Of a stretch of 64,000 nt of DNA, positions 1 through 7,788 are shown one piece after another. Each line of letters starts with the position of its first letter. Position 1 is the first letter of the stretch. Below the pieces are notes generated by a model, which saw only the letters and a program-made list of their open reading frames with translations, was not told where the DNA came from and did not search any database. The translations under genes were made by a program, and so were the position numbers. This DNA is from Algihabitans albus (GTDB lineage: Bacteria; Pseudomonadota; Alphaproteobacteria; Kiloniellales; DSM-21159), in NCBI RefSeq assembly GCF_003572205.1, contig NZ_QXNY01000002.1:620001-684000 (forward strand), written 5' to 3'.

Positions 1-640
1 TCTCGCGGGCCGGGTAGAGATCGTAGAGGTTCTTGCTGCCCTGGCTCGTCGGCCGGAAGCGGACCGGCTCCGGTACCGCCCAGCCCCCGCCGTCCCTGAG
101 CCGATGCCCCTGACGGTCGCGGCGGTGGCGGCGCGCGAGCAGCTCGCCGAGACTGCGCGCGCCCTCCGCCTCCAGCCGTTCGCGCAGCGCCTTCATGCCT
201 TGCTTGGTCGCGCTCTTCTCCGCATCGTCACCATCGGCGATGCGGTTGGACTTGAAGCCGCGCCGTTGATTGAGGTGAAAGACCGCCCGGCCGATCTCGT
301 GGAGCGTCAGCTTGCGGTCCAGCGCCTCCGCGCGCAGCCAGTAGGGGTCCAGCGTCTCCAGCGCCTTGCGCGCGGCTGTGTCGGCCGGCATCAGTCCGGC
401 CGCCGTCAGAACCTGCAGCAGCCGCTTCTGCCGGCGCAGAAAGCGGTCCCGCCGCCGCCGCGCCGACCGCGCATCGCGCCGCTCGGCCGCGAGGGAGGTT
501 TTCGACTGGGGATCGCGCCCCGCTTCCTCGTTCGGCGTCAGGATACGCACGCCGGCATCCAGAACACACCGAGGTTCCAACTTCAGCAGGCACCAGCCGA
601 TGGAATTGCTGCCGAGATCCAGGCCAAGCCGGTATTTCAT
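1..640 (-). CDS. cas9: Cas9 endonuclease, N-terminal part (cut by window edge)
   Basis: RNA-guided DNA endonuclease of a type II CRISPR-Cas system. Only the first 213 codons lie in the window and the frame stays open to base 1. Residues 3-16 read YRLGLDLGSNSIGW, the RuvC-I motif with the catalytic Asp at position 8. Residues 53-77 are an arginine-rich bridge helix (RRDARSARRRRDRFLRRQKR). Residues 114-133 (HEIGRAVFHLNQRRGFKSNR) match the start of the Cas9 REC lobe. The ATG at 640 is preceded by AGGGGG about 9 bases upstream. The early, compact REC region suggests subtype II-C, which is an inference. The HNH and remaining RuvC motifs, cas1, cas2 and the array must lie to the left. Confidence 0.93.
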   Translation of the reverse strand, partial: MKYRLGLDLGSNSIGWCLLKLEPRCVLDAGVRILTPNEEAGRDPQSKTSLAAERRDARSARRRRDRFLRRQKRLLQVLTAAGLMPADTAARKALETLDPYWLRAEALDRKLTLHEIGRAVFHLNQRRGFKSNRIADGDDAEKSATKQGMKALRERLEAEGARSLGELLARRHRRDRQGHRLRDGGGWAVPEPVRFRPTSQGSKNLYDLYPARE

Positions 641-768
641 CGTATTCAGCCCCCTATCGGGCAGGGCCGCCGTCGAAATGACCGTCACAGGTTTCACAAG
701 CTCGATTGAGCCTCGAAGGGGACAAATTCCAACGGTTGCACTGCACAAAAGTAAATCGACCCTTGGCA

Positions 769-789
769 GTGTAACGTGTATCGTGTAAG
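769..789. repeat. Three tandem 7-bp units upstream of cas9
   Basis: GTGTAAC, GTGTATC and GTGTAAG follow each other without spacing; on the minus strand they read CTTACAC GATACAC GTTACAC. They end about 130 bp upstream of the cas9 start and may be an operator. Function is not known. Confidence 0.55.
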
Positions 790-849
790 TTGTCTTCTAG
801 GGTGCCTTGCAAGCTAGCCGCTTAGAGATCGAGGGCCACCCGTTAACAA

Positions 850-863
850 GCACTCTAGAGTGC
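850..863. repeat. Perfect 14-bp palindrome GCACTCTAGAGTGC
   Basis: A self-complementary 14-mer directly beside the A6/T6 run at 864-869. It could be a protein-binding site or part of the terminator structure. Confidence 0.5.
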
Positions 864-911
864 AAAAAATTCTCCTTTACGGAGCGGAACGGCGGGTTGC
901 GGCCCGTCGTT
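864..911 (-). terminator. Terminator-like double hairpin with T6 (fhs or a small RNA)
   Basis: Read on the minus strand, a 9-bp stem AACGACGGG/CCCGCCGTT with loop CCGCAA (888-911, one G-T pair) is followed by CTCC-GTAAA-GGAG (872-884), two A and six T (864-869). It lies about 150-200 bases beyond the fhs stop, which is far for a simple 3' end. It may instead end a separate minus-strand RNA such as tracrRNA. Confidence 0.5.
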
Positions 912-1062
912 TTCCGTTTCTGACTTCAGGGTCAGCGGGGAACTGCCGCCTCCAGCGTCGGGCGGCCAAGGCACGGCGGTAAGGCAAGCGAGGCGCGCAG
1001 ACGCGCCGGCCCGAAGCGGATCGCGTGGTCCGGACTAGCGGCAGCCGGGTGCAATCGGGGCG

Positions 1063-2736
1063 TTAGAAGAGCCCCTGCACGCGGCCGTCGGCATCCAGGT
1101 GGATATCGACGGCCGCGGGGCGGCGCGGCAGGCCGGGCATGGTCATGATGTCGCCGCAGACCGCCACCACGAACTCGGCGCCCGCGGAGAGACGCAGCTC
1201 GCGCACGGTCACCGCATGGCCGCTGGGCGCGCCCTTCAGGGCGGGGTCGGTCGAGAAGCTGTACTGAGTCTTGGCCATGCAGACCGGCAGATGACCGTAG
1301 CCGGCCGCCTGAAGGTCGTCGAACTGCGTGCGGACCTTCTGATCGGCCTGGATCTCGGCGGCCCCGTACAGCTCGGTCGCGATGGTATGAACCTTGTCCC
1401 AGAGCGGCATGTCGTCGGGGTAGAGCGGCGCGAAGTCCGCGCTGCCGCTATCGGCCAGAGCCACCACCTTGTGCGCCAACTCCTCCGTGCCCGTCGATCC
1501 CTTCGCCCAATGGGTGGCGACAAGGGCCTCGACTCCCATCTCCTCGGCGGCGGCGGCCACCACGGCGATCTCCTCATCGCTGTCGGTCACGAAGTGATTG
1601 ATCGAGACGATTACGGGCACACCGAACTTCTTCACGTTGGCGATGTGGCGCTGGAGATTGACGGCACCGGCCTTGACCGCCTCCACGTTCGGCGCGTTCA
1701 GCGCGTCCTTGCCGACCCCGCCGTGAGACTTCAGCGCGCGCACGGTCGCGACGATCACCGCCGCCTCGGGCTTGAGACCGGCCTTGCGGCACTTGATGTC
1801 GAAGAACTTCTCCGCCCCCAGGTCGGCCCCGAAGCCGGCCTCGGTCACCACGTAGTCGGCCAGCTTGAGCGCGCTCTTCGTCGCGATCACGGAGTTGCAG
1901 CCATGGGCGATGTTGGCGAAGGGACCGCCGTGAATGAAGGCCGGATTGTTTTCCAGGGTCTGGACCAGATTGGGCGCCAGGGCGTCGCGCAGCAGCACCG
2001 CCATCGCGCCGGGCGCCTCCAGGTCACGCGCCAGAACGGGCCGCTTGTCGCGGGTGTAGGCGACGACCACCTTGCCCAGACGCTCGGTCAGGTCCGCCAG
2101 GTCGGTGGCCAGGCAGAAGATCGCCATCACCTCGGACGCGACGACGATGTCGAAGCCGTCCTCGCGCGGGAAACCGTTGGCCACGCCGCCCAGCGACGAG
2201 GTGATCTGACGCAGCGCCCGGTCGTTCATGTCGACCACCCGGCGCCAGGCGACGCGGCGCTGATCGATGCCGAGCGCGTTGCCCCAATAGATATGATTGT
2301 CGATCAGGGCCGAGAGCAGGTTGTGCGCGATGCCGATAGCGTGAAAGTCGCCGGTGAAATGGAGGTTGATGTCCTCCATCGGCACGACCTGCGCGTAGCC
2401 GCCGCCGGCCGCGCCCCCCTTCATGCCGAAGCAAGGTCCGAGCGACGGCTCGCGCAGACAAATCGCGGTCTTCTTGCCGATGCGGTTGAGGCCGTCCCCA
2501 AGCCCGACCGTGGTCGTGGTCTTGCCCTCGCCGGCCGGGGTCGGATTGATCGCCGTGACCAGGATCAGCTTGCCGTCCGGACGGTCTTCCAAGGTCTTCA
2601 GGAAGTCGAGCGAGACCTTCGCCTTGTGCGGACCGTAGGCAAGAAGGCTGTCCGCCGGAAGGTCGAGCTTGGCGCCGACCTCCCCGATCGGCAGCAAGGT
2701 CGCCTCGCGCGCAATCTCGATATCGCTCTTGGCCAT
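1063..2736 (-). CDS. fhs: Formate-tetrahydrofolate ligase
   Basis: ATP-dependent ligation of formate to tetrahydrofolate, giving 10-formyl-THF, in cytosolic one-carbon metabolism. The 557-residue length fits the family. The nucleotide-binding loop [18 protein letters not shown] is at residues 66-83, and conserved stretches such as [19 protein letters not shown] and [11 protein letters not shown] are present. The ATG at 2736 is preceded by GGGGGAG at good spacing. The product feeds purine synthesis and could serve the PurN encoded later in this window. It appears to be a single-gene unit. No known riboswitch is recognisable in its 5' region. Confidence 0.97.
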   Translation of the reverse strand: MAKSDIEIAREATLLPIGEVGAKLDLPADSLLAYGPHKAKVSLDFLKTLEDRPDGKLILVTAINPTPAGEGKTTTTVGLGDGLNRIGKKTAICLREPSLGPCFGMKGGAAGGGYAQVVPMEDINLHFTGDFHAIGIAHNLLSALIDNHIYWGNALGIDQRRVAWRRVVDMNDRALRQITSSLGGVANGFPREDGFDIVVASEVMAIFCLATDLADLTERLGKVVVAYTRDKRPVLARDLEAPGAMAVLLRDALAPNLVQTLENNPAFIHGGPFANIAHGCNSVIATKSALKLADYVVTEAGFGADLGAEKFFDIKCRKAGLKPEAAVIVATVRALKSHGGVGKDALNAPNVEAVKAGAVNLQRHIANVKKFGVPVIVSINHFVTDSDEEIAVVAAAAEEMGVEALVATHWAKGSTGTEELAHKVVALADSGSADFAPLYPDDMPLWDKVHTIATELYGAAEIQADQKVRTQFDDLQAAGYGHLPVCMAKTQYSFSTDPALKGAPSGHAVTVRELRLSAGAEFVVAVCGDIMTMPGLPRRPAAVDIHLDADGRVQGLF

Positions 2737-2988
2737 GACGCTTTCCGCTCCCCCAAATCTGTTTCACGCACGGCCGGCGTTCGCGTGACCCGGCAGTGGA
2801 CCGACCCTGGGCGAGATGCCGAAAAGCCAGGGAACCAATCGATTTTCACGCCCCGACGCGACCGTTCGAACGCAGGGCGATCCAAGGCCCCTCTTGATCT
2901 AAGGTCCGGCCGCGACCGCGACTTGCCTGAGATCGACCGGAGCCCGCCGAATCGCGGCATGGTCGAGCGCTCACGCGTCCGCAGCCGC

Positions 2989-3309
2989 CTAATCGTTGAC
3001 GGTAATGGTGAGTGCGAGGGCTCCCTCGGCGATTCGCACGTCTTTCTGGCCGCGTTTGGGAATGGGAATCTCTCGTTCGACGCAGTAGAGCATGAAGGCG
3101 CGCGCGAGATCGATCTCGGTCAGATTGACCTTCCGGGCCGCCTCGCCTGTCCCGCAGAGAGCGACCGCCCGCACCGGCTGTTCATCGAAGGCCTGAACAC
3201 GCTCGATGATGTTGTCGCCGAGATCCCATTTGCTCGCTTCGACGAAGCGCCGCAGCGCGTCGATCACCTCGAACTCGCTGAAAAATATCGTGCGCTGTTC
3301 GCGCGGCAT
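2989..3309 (-). CDS. Small conserved-looking protein of unknown function
   Basis: 106 residues beginning MPREQRTIFFSEFEVIDAL. I do not recognise a named family. The protein is soluble and mixed in charge, with no signal peptide or membrane segment and one Cys in VALCGTGEAAR. The ATG at 3309 follows GGGGAGG at a good distance; an in-frame start 33 bases upstream has no better site. It lies downstream of the nitrilase-family gene on the same strand with a 114-base gap, so the two may be co-transcribed. The domain-like sequence and clean ribosome site argue that it is real. Confidence 0.7.
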   Translation of the reverse strand: MPREQRTIFFSEFEVIDALRRFVEASKWDLGDNIIERVQAFDEQPVRAVALCGTGEAARKVNLTEIDLARAFMLYCVEREIPIPKRGQKDVRIAEGALALTITVND

Positions 3310-3423
3310 TCCTAGCCTCCCCTCCCCTCGACAAGGCGGCAAGCCTTACTTTGCATGCTAACAAATCACAACCCGTAAGAGCCTGGAGGCACAGATTTTT
3401 CATGCAAGCCGACAGCCCGAACC

Positions 3424-4302
3424 TTAAACCGTACGGCTCTCTTCCGGAATGCCGATCTGCCAGCTCAAGCGGTTCAGTTCGCGCAGGACGAGATCCAGAT
3501 TGCTGTCGCGCAGAGTCGGAAGACGATAGCGCGCGCGCTTGACCGCCTCGTAATCCAGGTCGGCGATCAGCAGATCCTCGCCCTCCTGCGCCGCCGCCAG
3601 CGTCTGTCCAAAAGGGTCGACGATCCGGCTGCCGCCCCAGAAGTCCGGTCCGGACTGCCCCCTGGCGTGATTGGCCATCAGGATCGGGACGCCATAGATC
3701 ATGGCATAGAACTGCATCGCCAGGTCCCATCCCCTCGGGTTGGAGAAAGTTCCGTCGACGGCGTTCTCGGCCGAGGCGATCGGCACCATCAGCAAGGTCG
3801 TGCCATGCACCATGGCGAGATGGGTCAAGGCCGGATTCCAACTGTCGGCGCAGATCAGAACGCCGGCTCTCCAGCATCGGTCGAGCGGGAAGGTCTCGAA
3901 ATAGCGTCCTTCGGCGAAGTGTTTGCCTTCCTCGAGATTGCCGTAGGTCGCCAAGTTGAGCTTGCGGTGAATGAAGGTGACCTCGCCGTTCCGCAGAGCC
4001 ACCGCGGAGTTGTGAAACTGCGCGGCCACGCCCTCCTCGATGAAACCCAGAACCGTCACCATGTCGGCGCTTGCCCCCGCCAGGTCCGAAAGCAGGGCGG
4101 CATCGCGCCGGATCGAGATCTCCGCCGTCTGCGGTCCGACCGCATAGCCGGTCAGCGACAGCTCGGGAAAGAGCAGCAGCTCGATCCGCTCGCGCCGCGC
4201 GCGCTCGATCATTCGCAGATGCGTGGCGGCGTTGTGGTCCAGATCCGCGAGCCGGCAATCGATCTGCGCCACACCAACCCGAAGCTTACCATCCTCAGCC
4301 AT
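3424..4302 (-). CDS. Carbon-nitrogen hydrolase, nitrilase superfamily
   Basis: Hydrolyses a C-N bond of an amide, carbamoyl or nitrile substrate that cannot be fixed from sequence. The Glu-Lys-Cys triad is visible: Glu47 in LLLFPELSLTGY, Lys114 in IHRKLNLATYGN and Cys151 in GVLICADSWNP. Length 292 fits single-domain members such as N-carbamoylputrescine amidase-like or omega-amidase-like enzymes. An agmatine deiminase gene, whose product is N-carbamoylputrescine, lies 1.6 kb away, which makes an AguB-like role possible. However, the AguB signature sequences are not convincingly present, so the general name is kept. Confidence 0.88.
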   Translation of the reverse strand: MAEDGKLRVGVAQIDCRLADLDHNAATHLRMIERARRERIELLLFPELSLTGYAVGPQTAEISIRRDAALLSDLAGASADMVTVLGFIEEGVAAQFHNSAVALRNGEVTFIHRKLNLATYGNLEEGKHFAEGRYFETFPLDRCWRAGVLICADSWNPALTHLAMVHGTTLLMVPIASAENAVDGTFSNPRGWDLAMQFYAMIYGVPILMANHARGQSGPDFWGGSRIVDPFGQTLAAAQEGEDLLIADLDYEAVKRARYRLPTLRDSNLDLVLRELNRLSWQIGIPEESRTV

Positions 4303-4525
4303 CCGCGATCCTTCGCCGCCTAACCGGTTTGGCGCTGTTCAAAAGTCCTGCCTCCCCTGGGTCGAGGCGGCAAACCTTGCCGACCTGCGCGAGGATTGAA
4401 CGGCAGAAGCTGCCGATTCTCCCCAGCAAACGACGAAAATCCAAGCTATTCCGAAGCAAAGTCAACTGGCACGACGCTTGCTTTACAAGATCCGTTGCAT
4501 CTTTCACAGTAACCATGTTTGCGGG

Positions 4526-5266
4526 ATGATCATGCCGCCAGTACAACTTTTGAATTCGATCTCCGCGGATCCGGACTTCGGCCTCCCCGCTTCGACGCCC
4601 GCCTTCGTGCCCGACCTCGCGGTCGCAACCCATCGCCTGCGCCGCCTGGCCGAAGTCGGCGAGGGACGGCTCGGGGCCGACGATCAGGCCCTGATCGTGC
4701 AGCTGCTGGACGCCGCGACCGAAGCCGAACAAACGATGGCCGAGCAAGCGGAGCGGATCCGGCAGCTCGAGAGTCTCTCGATCACGGACGAATTGACGGG
4801 CCTGTTCAATCGCCGCGGCTTCGTGGACGCGCTGGAACGGGTCCTGACGGCCTGTCAGCGCCACGGCGAACCCGGCCTGCTGGTTCTCGTCGATCTGGAC
4901 CGCTTCAAGACAATCAACGACACCTACGGCCACCTTGCCGGCGACTCCGTCTTGAAGGGAGCGGCAGATCTGCTGCGGGCGGCGGTGCGCAAATCCGACA
5001 TCGTGGCCCGGCTCGGCGGCGACGAGTTCGCCGTCCTGCTGCCGCGAACCAAAGCGGTGCCCGGCCAAAAACTGGCGGGCAAGATCGACAGATCCATCAA
5101 TGCCCTGCGCGTTCCCTACGGACGCATCCAGATTCCGGTTTCCGCGAGCGTCGGTTGGGATGCTTACGGACCGCGCAGCCAGTCGAACCAACTGATCTTC
5201 ACTGCCGACCGCGCCCTCTACCGCGCCAAGAAGCTCGACATCAACCGGGCAGCCGCGAACGCTTGA
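4526..5266 (+). CDS. Diguanylate cyclase (GGDEF domain)
   Basis: Makes cyclic di-GMP from two GTP. With this start the protein has 246 residues: an N-terminal helical segment of about 75 residues, including a probable coiled coil (AATEAEQTMAEQAERIRQLE), then a GGDEF domain. The active-site motif GGDEF is at about 164-168 and the metal/GTP region FKTINDTYGHLAGD is intact. RKSD lies exactly five residues before GGDEF, matching the RxxD inhibitory site, so product feedback is predicted. No membrane segment or recognisable sensor domain is seen. The start could also be the ATG two codons later (4532) or a weaker one at 4478. Confidence 0.92.
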   Translation: MIMPPVQLLNSISADPDFGLPASTPAFVPDLAVATHRLRRLAEVGEGRLGADDQALIVQLLDAATEAEQTMAEQAERIRQLESLSITDELTGLFNRRGFVDALERVLTACQRHGEPGLLVLVDLDRFKTINDTYGHLAGDSVLKGAADLLRAAVRKSDIVARLGGDEFAVLLPRTKAVPGQKLAGKIDRSINALRVPYGRIQIPVSASVGWDAYGPRSQSNQLIFTADRALYRAKKLDINRAAANA

Positions 5267-5344
5267 GCGCATAGCGCAAAGCGATCCCTTCCCTCGCCTC
5301 CGCATGACTTTGCCGGGCTGCCGAGTCCGCGTAGTCTGGCGGCC

Positions 5345-5830
5345 ATGACCTTGCACAGACTGCCGCGAACCCTGCGGCTCGACACCTCCGATCTCTACGT
5401 CTTCAAGCGGGCTGCCGAGCCTGGGGAATGGGCTGTGTCCGGGGCCTTCGCCTTTGCCAACAGCGACCCGGCGAACCTCGACGCCAAGGACAAGCTGGCG
5501 CTGGCCAACGGCTGGCTCGGCACCGAGAGCTTCGGACAGAGTTCCCTGGTCGAAGTGGCCGAAACCGGTGAGGCCGGCTACTTTGCTGTCGTTGAACGGC
5601 TCGCGCGGCATTTCGTAGAGAGCTACGGCGCACCCGGTCTGGCCGAGGCCCTACCGGTCGCCCGCGCCGAAGTGGACGACGCCTCCGAGCTCTGTACCCA
5701 CAAGACCGGCACCTTGCTCGCCGTCGAACGGGACTTCGACGAGCGGGGTCAACTGCTGGAGCGCTTCCGGGTCATCCGTCCCGAACGTGCCGACGATCAC
5801 GCGAAAATCTGGGAAATCGTCGACGACTAA
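5345..5830 (+). CDS. DUF6505-like protein of unknown function
   Basis: 161 residues starting MTLHRLPRTLRLDTSDLYVF, with the motif RAAEPGEWAVSGAFAFA. This resembles a small alphaproteobacterial family that I believe is catalogued as DUF6505; the name is from memory and should be checked. It has no signal peptide or membrane segment and is rich in acidic residues. It lies 78 bases after the GGDEF gene on the same strand and converges on agmatine deiminase. Function unknown. Confidence 0.75.
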   Translation: MTLHRLPRTLRLDTSDLYVFKRAAEPGEWAVSGAFAFANSDPANLDAKDKLALANGWLGTESFGQSSLVEVAETGEAGYFAVVERLARHFVESYGAPGLAEALPVARAEVDDASELCTHKTGTLLAVERDFDERGQLLERFRVIRPERADDHAKIWEIVDD

Positions 5831-5871
5831 GTGCAAACGGACCTTCCGAATCCGTCGCCGCCGGGATCGGC

Positions 5872-6924
5872 TCAAGAGGCCGAGGAATTTCCATCCGTGC
5901 CCTTGGCCAGGGCGTCCGGTTGCTGCTGCGTGATGCAGTGTATGCCGCCGCCGCCCCGCAGGATCGGCAAGACCGGGATCTGCACCAGTTCGCGGTCGGG
6001 GAAGCAGTCCTCGAGAATCTCCAAGGCCCTGTCATCGGCCGGATCGTCGAAGGCCGGCAAGACGACACCGCCGTTCGGCAGATAGAAATTCACGTAGCTG
6101 AGAGTCAGCCGGGAGCCGTCGGCGTTCTTCCGCGGCTTCGGCAAGGGCAACTCGGCGATCTCGAGCCGCCGCCCCTCGGCATCCGTCGCGCCGCGCAGAA
6201 CTTCGAGATTGCGGAGCAGGCGCGCATGGTTCTCATCGCCCTCGTCGCCGGGGGCCAGGGTTACCACCCGGCCCGGGGCCGCGAAGCAGGCAATGTTGTC
6301 GACATGCCCGTCGGTGTCGTCGTCGACCAACCCCTCGGGCAGCCAGATAACGGTCTTGGCGCCGGTGTAGGCCTTCAGCAGCGCCTCGATCTCGTCGCGG
6401 CTGCGTCCCGGATTGCGGTTCTCGTTGACCAGGGTCGCTTCGACGGCCAGCAACGTGCCCGCGCCGTCGCTGTGAAGCGCGCCTCCTTCCGTCACCAAAG
6501 GCGCCTCAAAGCGCGCAACGTCAAGATAGTTCAGCAGATTCTCAGCCAGAGCGGCATCGGCCTGATGGTCCGGGTAGAGTCCGCCCCAGGCGTTGAATCT
6601 CCAATCGACTCCCGCCAGGGCACCGTCACCGTTCACCAGGAAGGTCGGGCCTGTGTCGCGCGTCCAGGAGTCGCTGATCGTCAGCGGCAGACAGCCGATT
6701 CCCTGCCCCACCTCGACGGAGACCTCCGCGAGTTGCTCCGAGGGCGCGATCATCGTCACTTGCTCGAAGCGAGCGATCGCCTTGGCGACTTCGACGTAAG
6801 AGTCCCTGGCCTCGTCCAACCCGTCGCCCCAGACCTGCTCGCGGACCGGCCAGGCCATCCAGCAGCGACTGTGGGGGTGCCATTCGGCAGGCATGAAGAA
6901 GCCGTCATCGGCCGGCGTGCGCAT
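5872..6924 (-). CDS. aguA: Agmatine deiminase (peptidylarginine-deiminase fold)
   Basis: Converts agmatine to N-carbamoylputrescine and ammonia in arginine-derived polyamine breakdown. The 350-residue length fits. Family marks are FMPAEWHPHSRCWMAWP near the N-terminus, the SWTRDTGP segment, DGHVDNIACF, and the nucleophilic Cys in GGGGIHCITQQ at about residue 330. I chose the ATG at 6924 because the family starts close to this point; a TTG ten codons upstream is also open. No polyamine genes are adjacent, although a nitrilase-family gene nearby could act on the product. Confidence 0.92.
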   Translation of the reverse strand: MRTPADDGFFMPAEWHPHSRCWMAWPVREQVWGDGLDEARDSYVEVAKAIARFEQVTMIAPSEQLAEVSVEVGQGIGCLPLTISDSWTRDTGPTFLVNGDGALAGVDWRFNAWGGLYPDHQADAALAENLLNYLDVARFEAPLVTEGGALHSDGAGTLLAVEATLVNENRNPGRSRDEIEALLKAYTGAKTVIWLPEGLVDDDTDGHVDNIACFAAPGRVVTLAPGDEGDENHARLLRNLEVLRGATDAEGRRLEIAELPLPKPRKNADGSRLTLSYVNFYLPNGGVVLPAFDDPADDRALEILEDCFPDRELVQIPVLPILRGGGGIHCITQQQPDALAKGTDGNSSAS

Positions 6925-7191
6925 GCTGATCCGCTGTCCCGCAGTTATGCCCAAAGGCCCGCCCTTCCCCTGCTCCGCTACGTCTTATGCTTGCTTTGTC
7001 GGGTCGGTCGAGCGGTTGGAGTCTAGGCTCGACAACGCGTCCTGTCCATGCCCCGGCGCGCAGCGATTGGGAGCAGCCGAACTAATTTTTTATATAATTC
7101 AGTTAGTTGGACGGAAGAACGGCAGAGGCGGCCGAGCCGCTATCCGTCGCTCGGGGACGGCGGCCGCGCCGGCGTGCGCCGTCTCGTAGGG

Positions 7192-7671
7192 TTAAGCGCC
7201 GCGATCCGGCCAAAGATCGTCGCTGATGAAACCCGCGTGCCCGACTTGAACGATATCGGCCGAGGCGGCCGAGAGCGCCTGCGCCCCCGGAGCAAGGTCG
7301 TCGCTCAGGAAGATTTCCTGCGCGAAGGAGGCGACGGGGCCGACGTCTTCGATGCCGACCGTTGCCGTTTGACGCCGCAACAGATCCGCCGAAGCGGCCG
7401 ACCGGACTTCGACGCCCTCCTCGGCAAGAGGTTCGAGCACCGCGAGAGCGAGTTGGTAATCGTCCAGCGAGGTGCAGGGATCGCCTTCCAAAACGCGAAT
7501 CACCGCGCAGTCCTCACCGGCGACCGCCGAGAAGGCATGATCGGTCGTGGTCTTGCCGGTTACGGCATAGCTGCCGACGTCGAGCACCAGGGACGCGATC
7601 GAGAGCGGCGTCGGCGTTCCGCAGGCGGTCAAGGGGACCACCAATCCAAGCACAAAAACCAGCCGCGACAT
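7192..7671 (-). CDS. Predicted lipoprotein of unknown function
   Basis: 159 residues. MSRLVFVLGLVVPLTACG is a type II signal with lipobox LTAC, so Cys at about 17 would be lipidated and the protein anchored in the periplasm. The mature part (DVGSYAVTGKTTTDHAFSAV, then GEDCAVIRVLEGDPC) resembles small alphaproteobacterial lipoproteins with no assigned role. The ATG at 7671 is preceded by GGGGGCGAAG. It is monocistronic, lying between aguA and aspS on the same strand with gaps of more than 100 bases on both sides. Confidence 0.8.
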   Translation of the reverse strand: MSRLVFVLGLVVPLTACGTPTPLSIASLVLDVGSYAVTGKTTTDHAFSAVAGEDCAVIRVLEGDPCTSLDDYQLALAVLEPLAEEGVEVRSAASADLLRRQTATVGIEDVGPVASFAQEIFLSDDLAPGAQALSAASADIVQVGHAGFISDDLWPDRGA

Positions 7672-7788
7672 CTTCGCCCCCAAAAAAACACTCTGTTAAC
7701 CAATTTCCAGCCTTGCGGAACTAATCATGCCGGAGTCGGGTTGGTCAAGATGTCGAGATTCTATGCCTAAAGAGACTTAATATTTCCT

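Larger units (their letters stand above)
641..1062. other. Intergenic region between fhs and cas9; possible tracrRNA locus
   Basis: These 422 bases have no credible coding frame. Both flanking genes run on the minus strand, so the stretch carries the fhs 3' end and the cas9 promoter. On the minus strand there are three successive short hairpins (920-935, 888-911, 872-884) followed by six T. Next to them are a perfect 14-bp palindrome (850-863) and three tandem 7-mers (769-789). In many type II systems tracrRNA lies next to cas9, so this is the natural place to look. No anti-repeat can be shown because the CRISPR repeat is outside the window. Confidence 0.5.

Noticed and set aside
641-1062. 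CRISPR array beside cas9
   Set aside because: No regularly spaced 25-40 base repeats are present; only 7-base tandem units are seen.
2737-2988. Folate riboswitch or other cis-acting RNA upstream of fhs
   Set aside because: No known tetrahydrofolate riboswitch pattern or clear structured core was found in these 252 bases.
1099-3315. 738-codon open frame on the plus strand across fhs
   Set aside because: It is antisense to the well-supported fhs gene, Arg/Gly/His-rich without family features, and reflects high GC content.
4295-5611. 438-codon minus-strand frame across the GGDEF gene
   Set aside because: Antisense to a gene with clear GGDEF motifs and no recognisable domain of its own.
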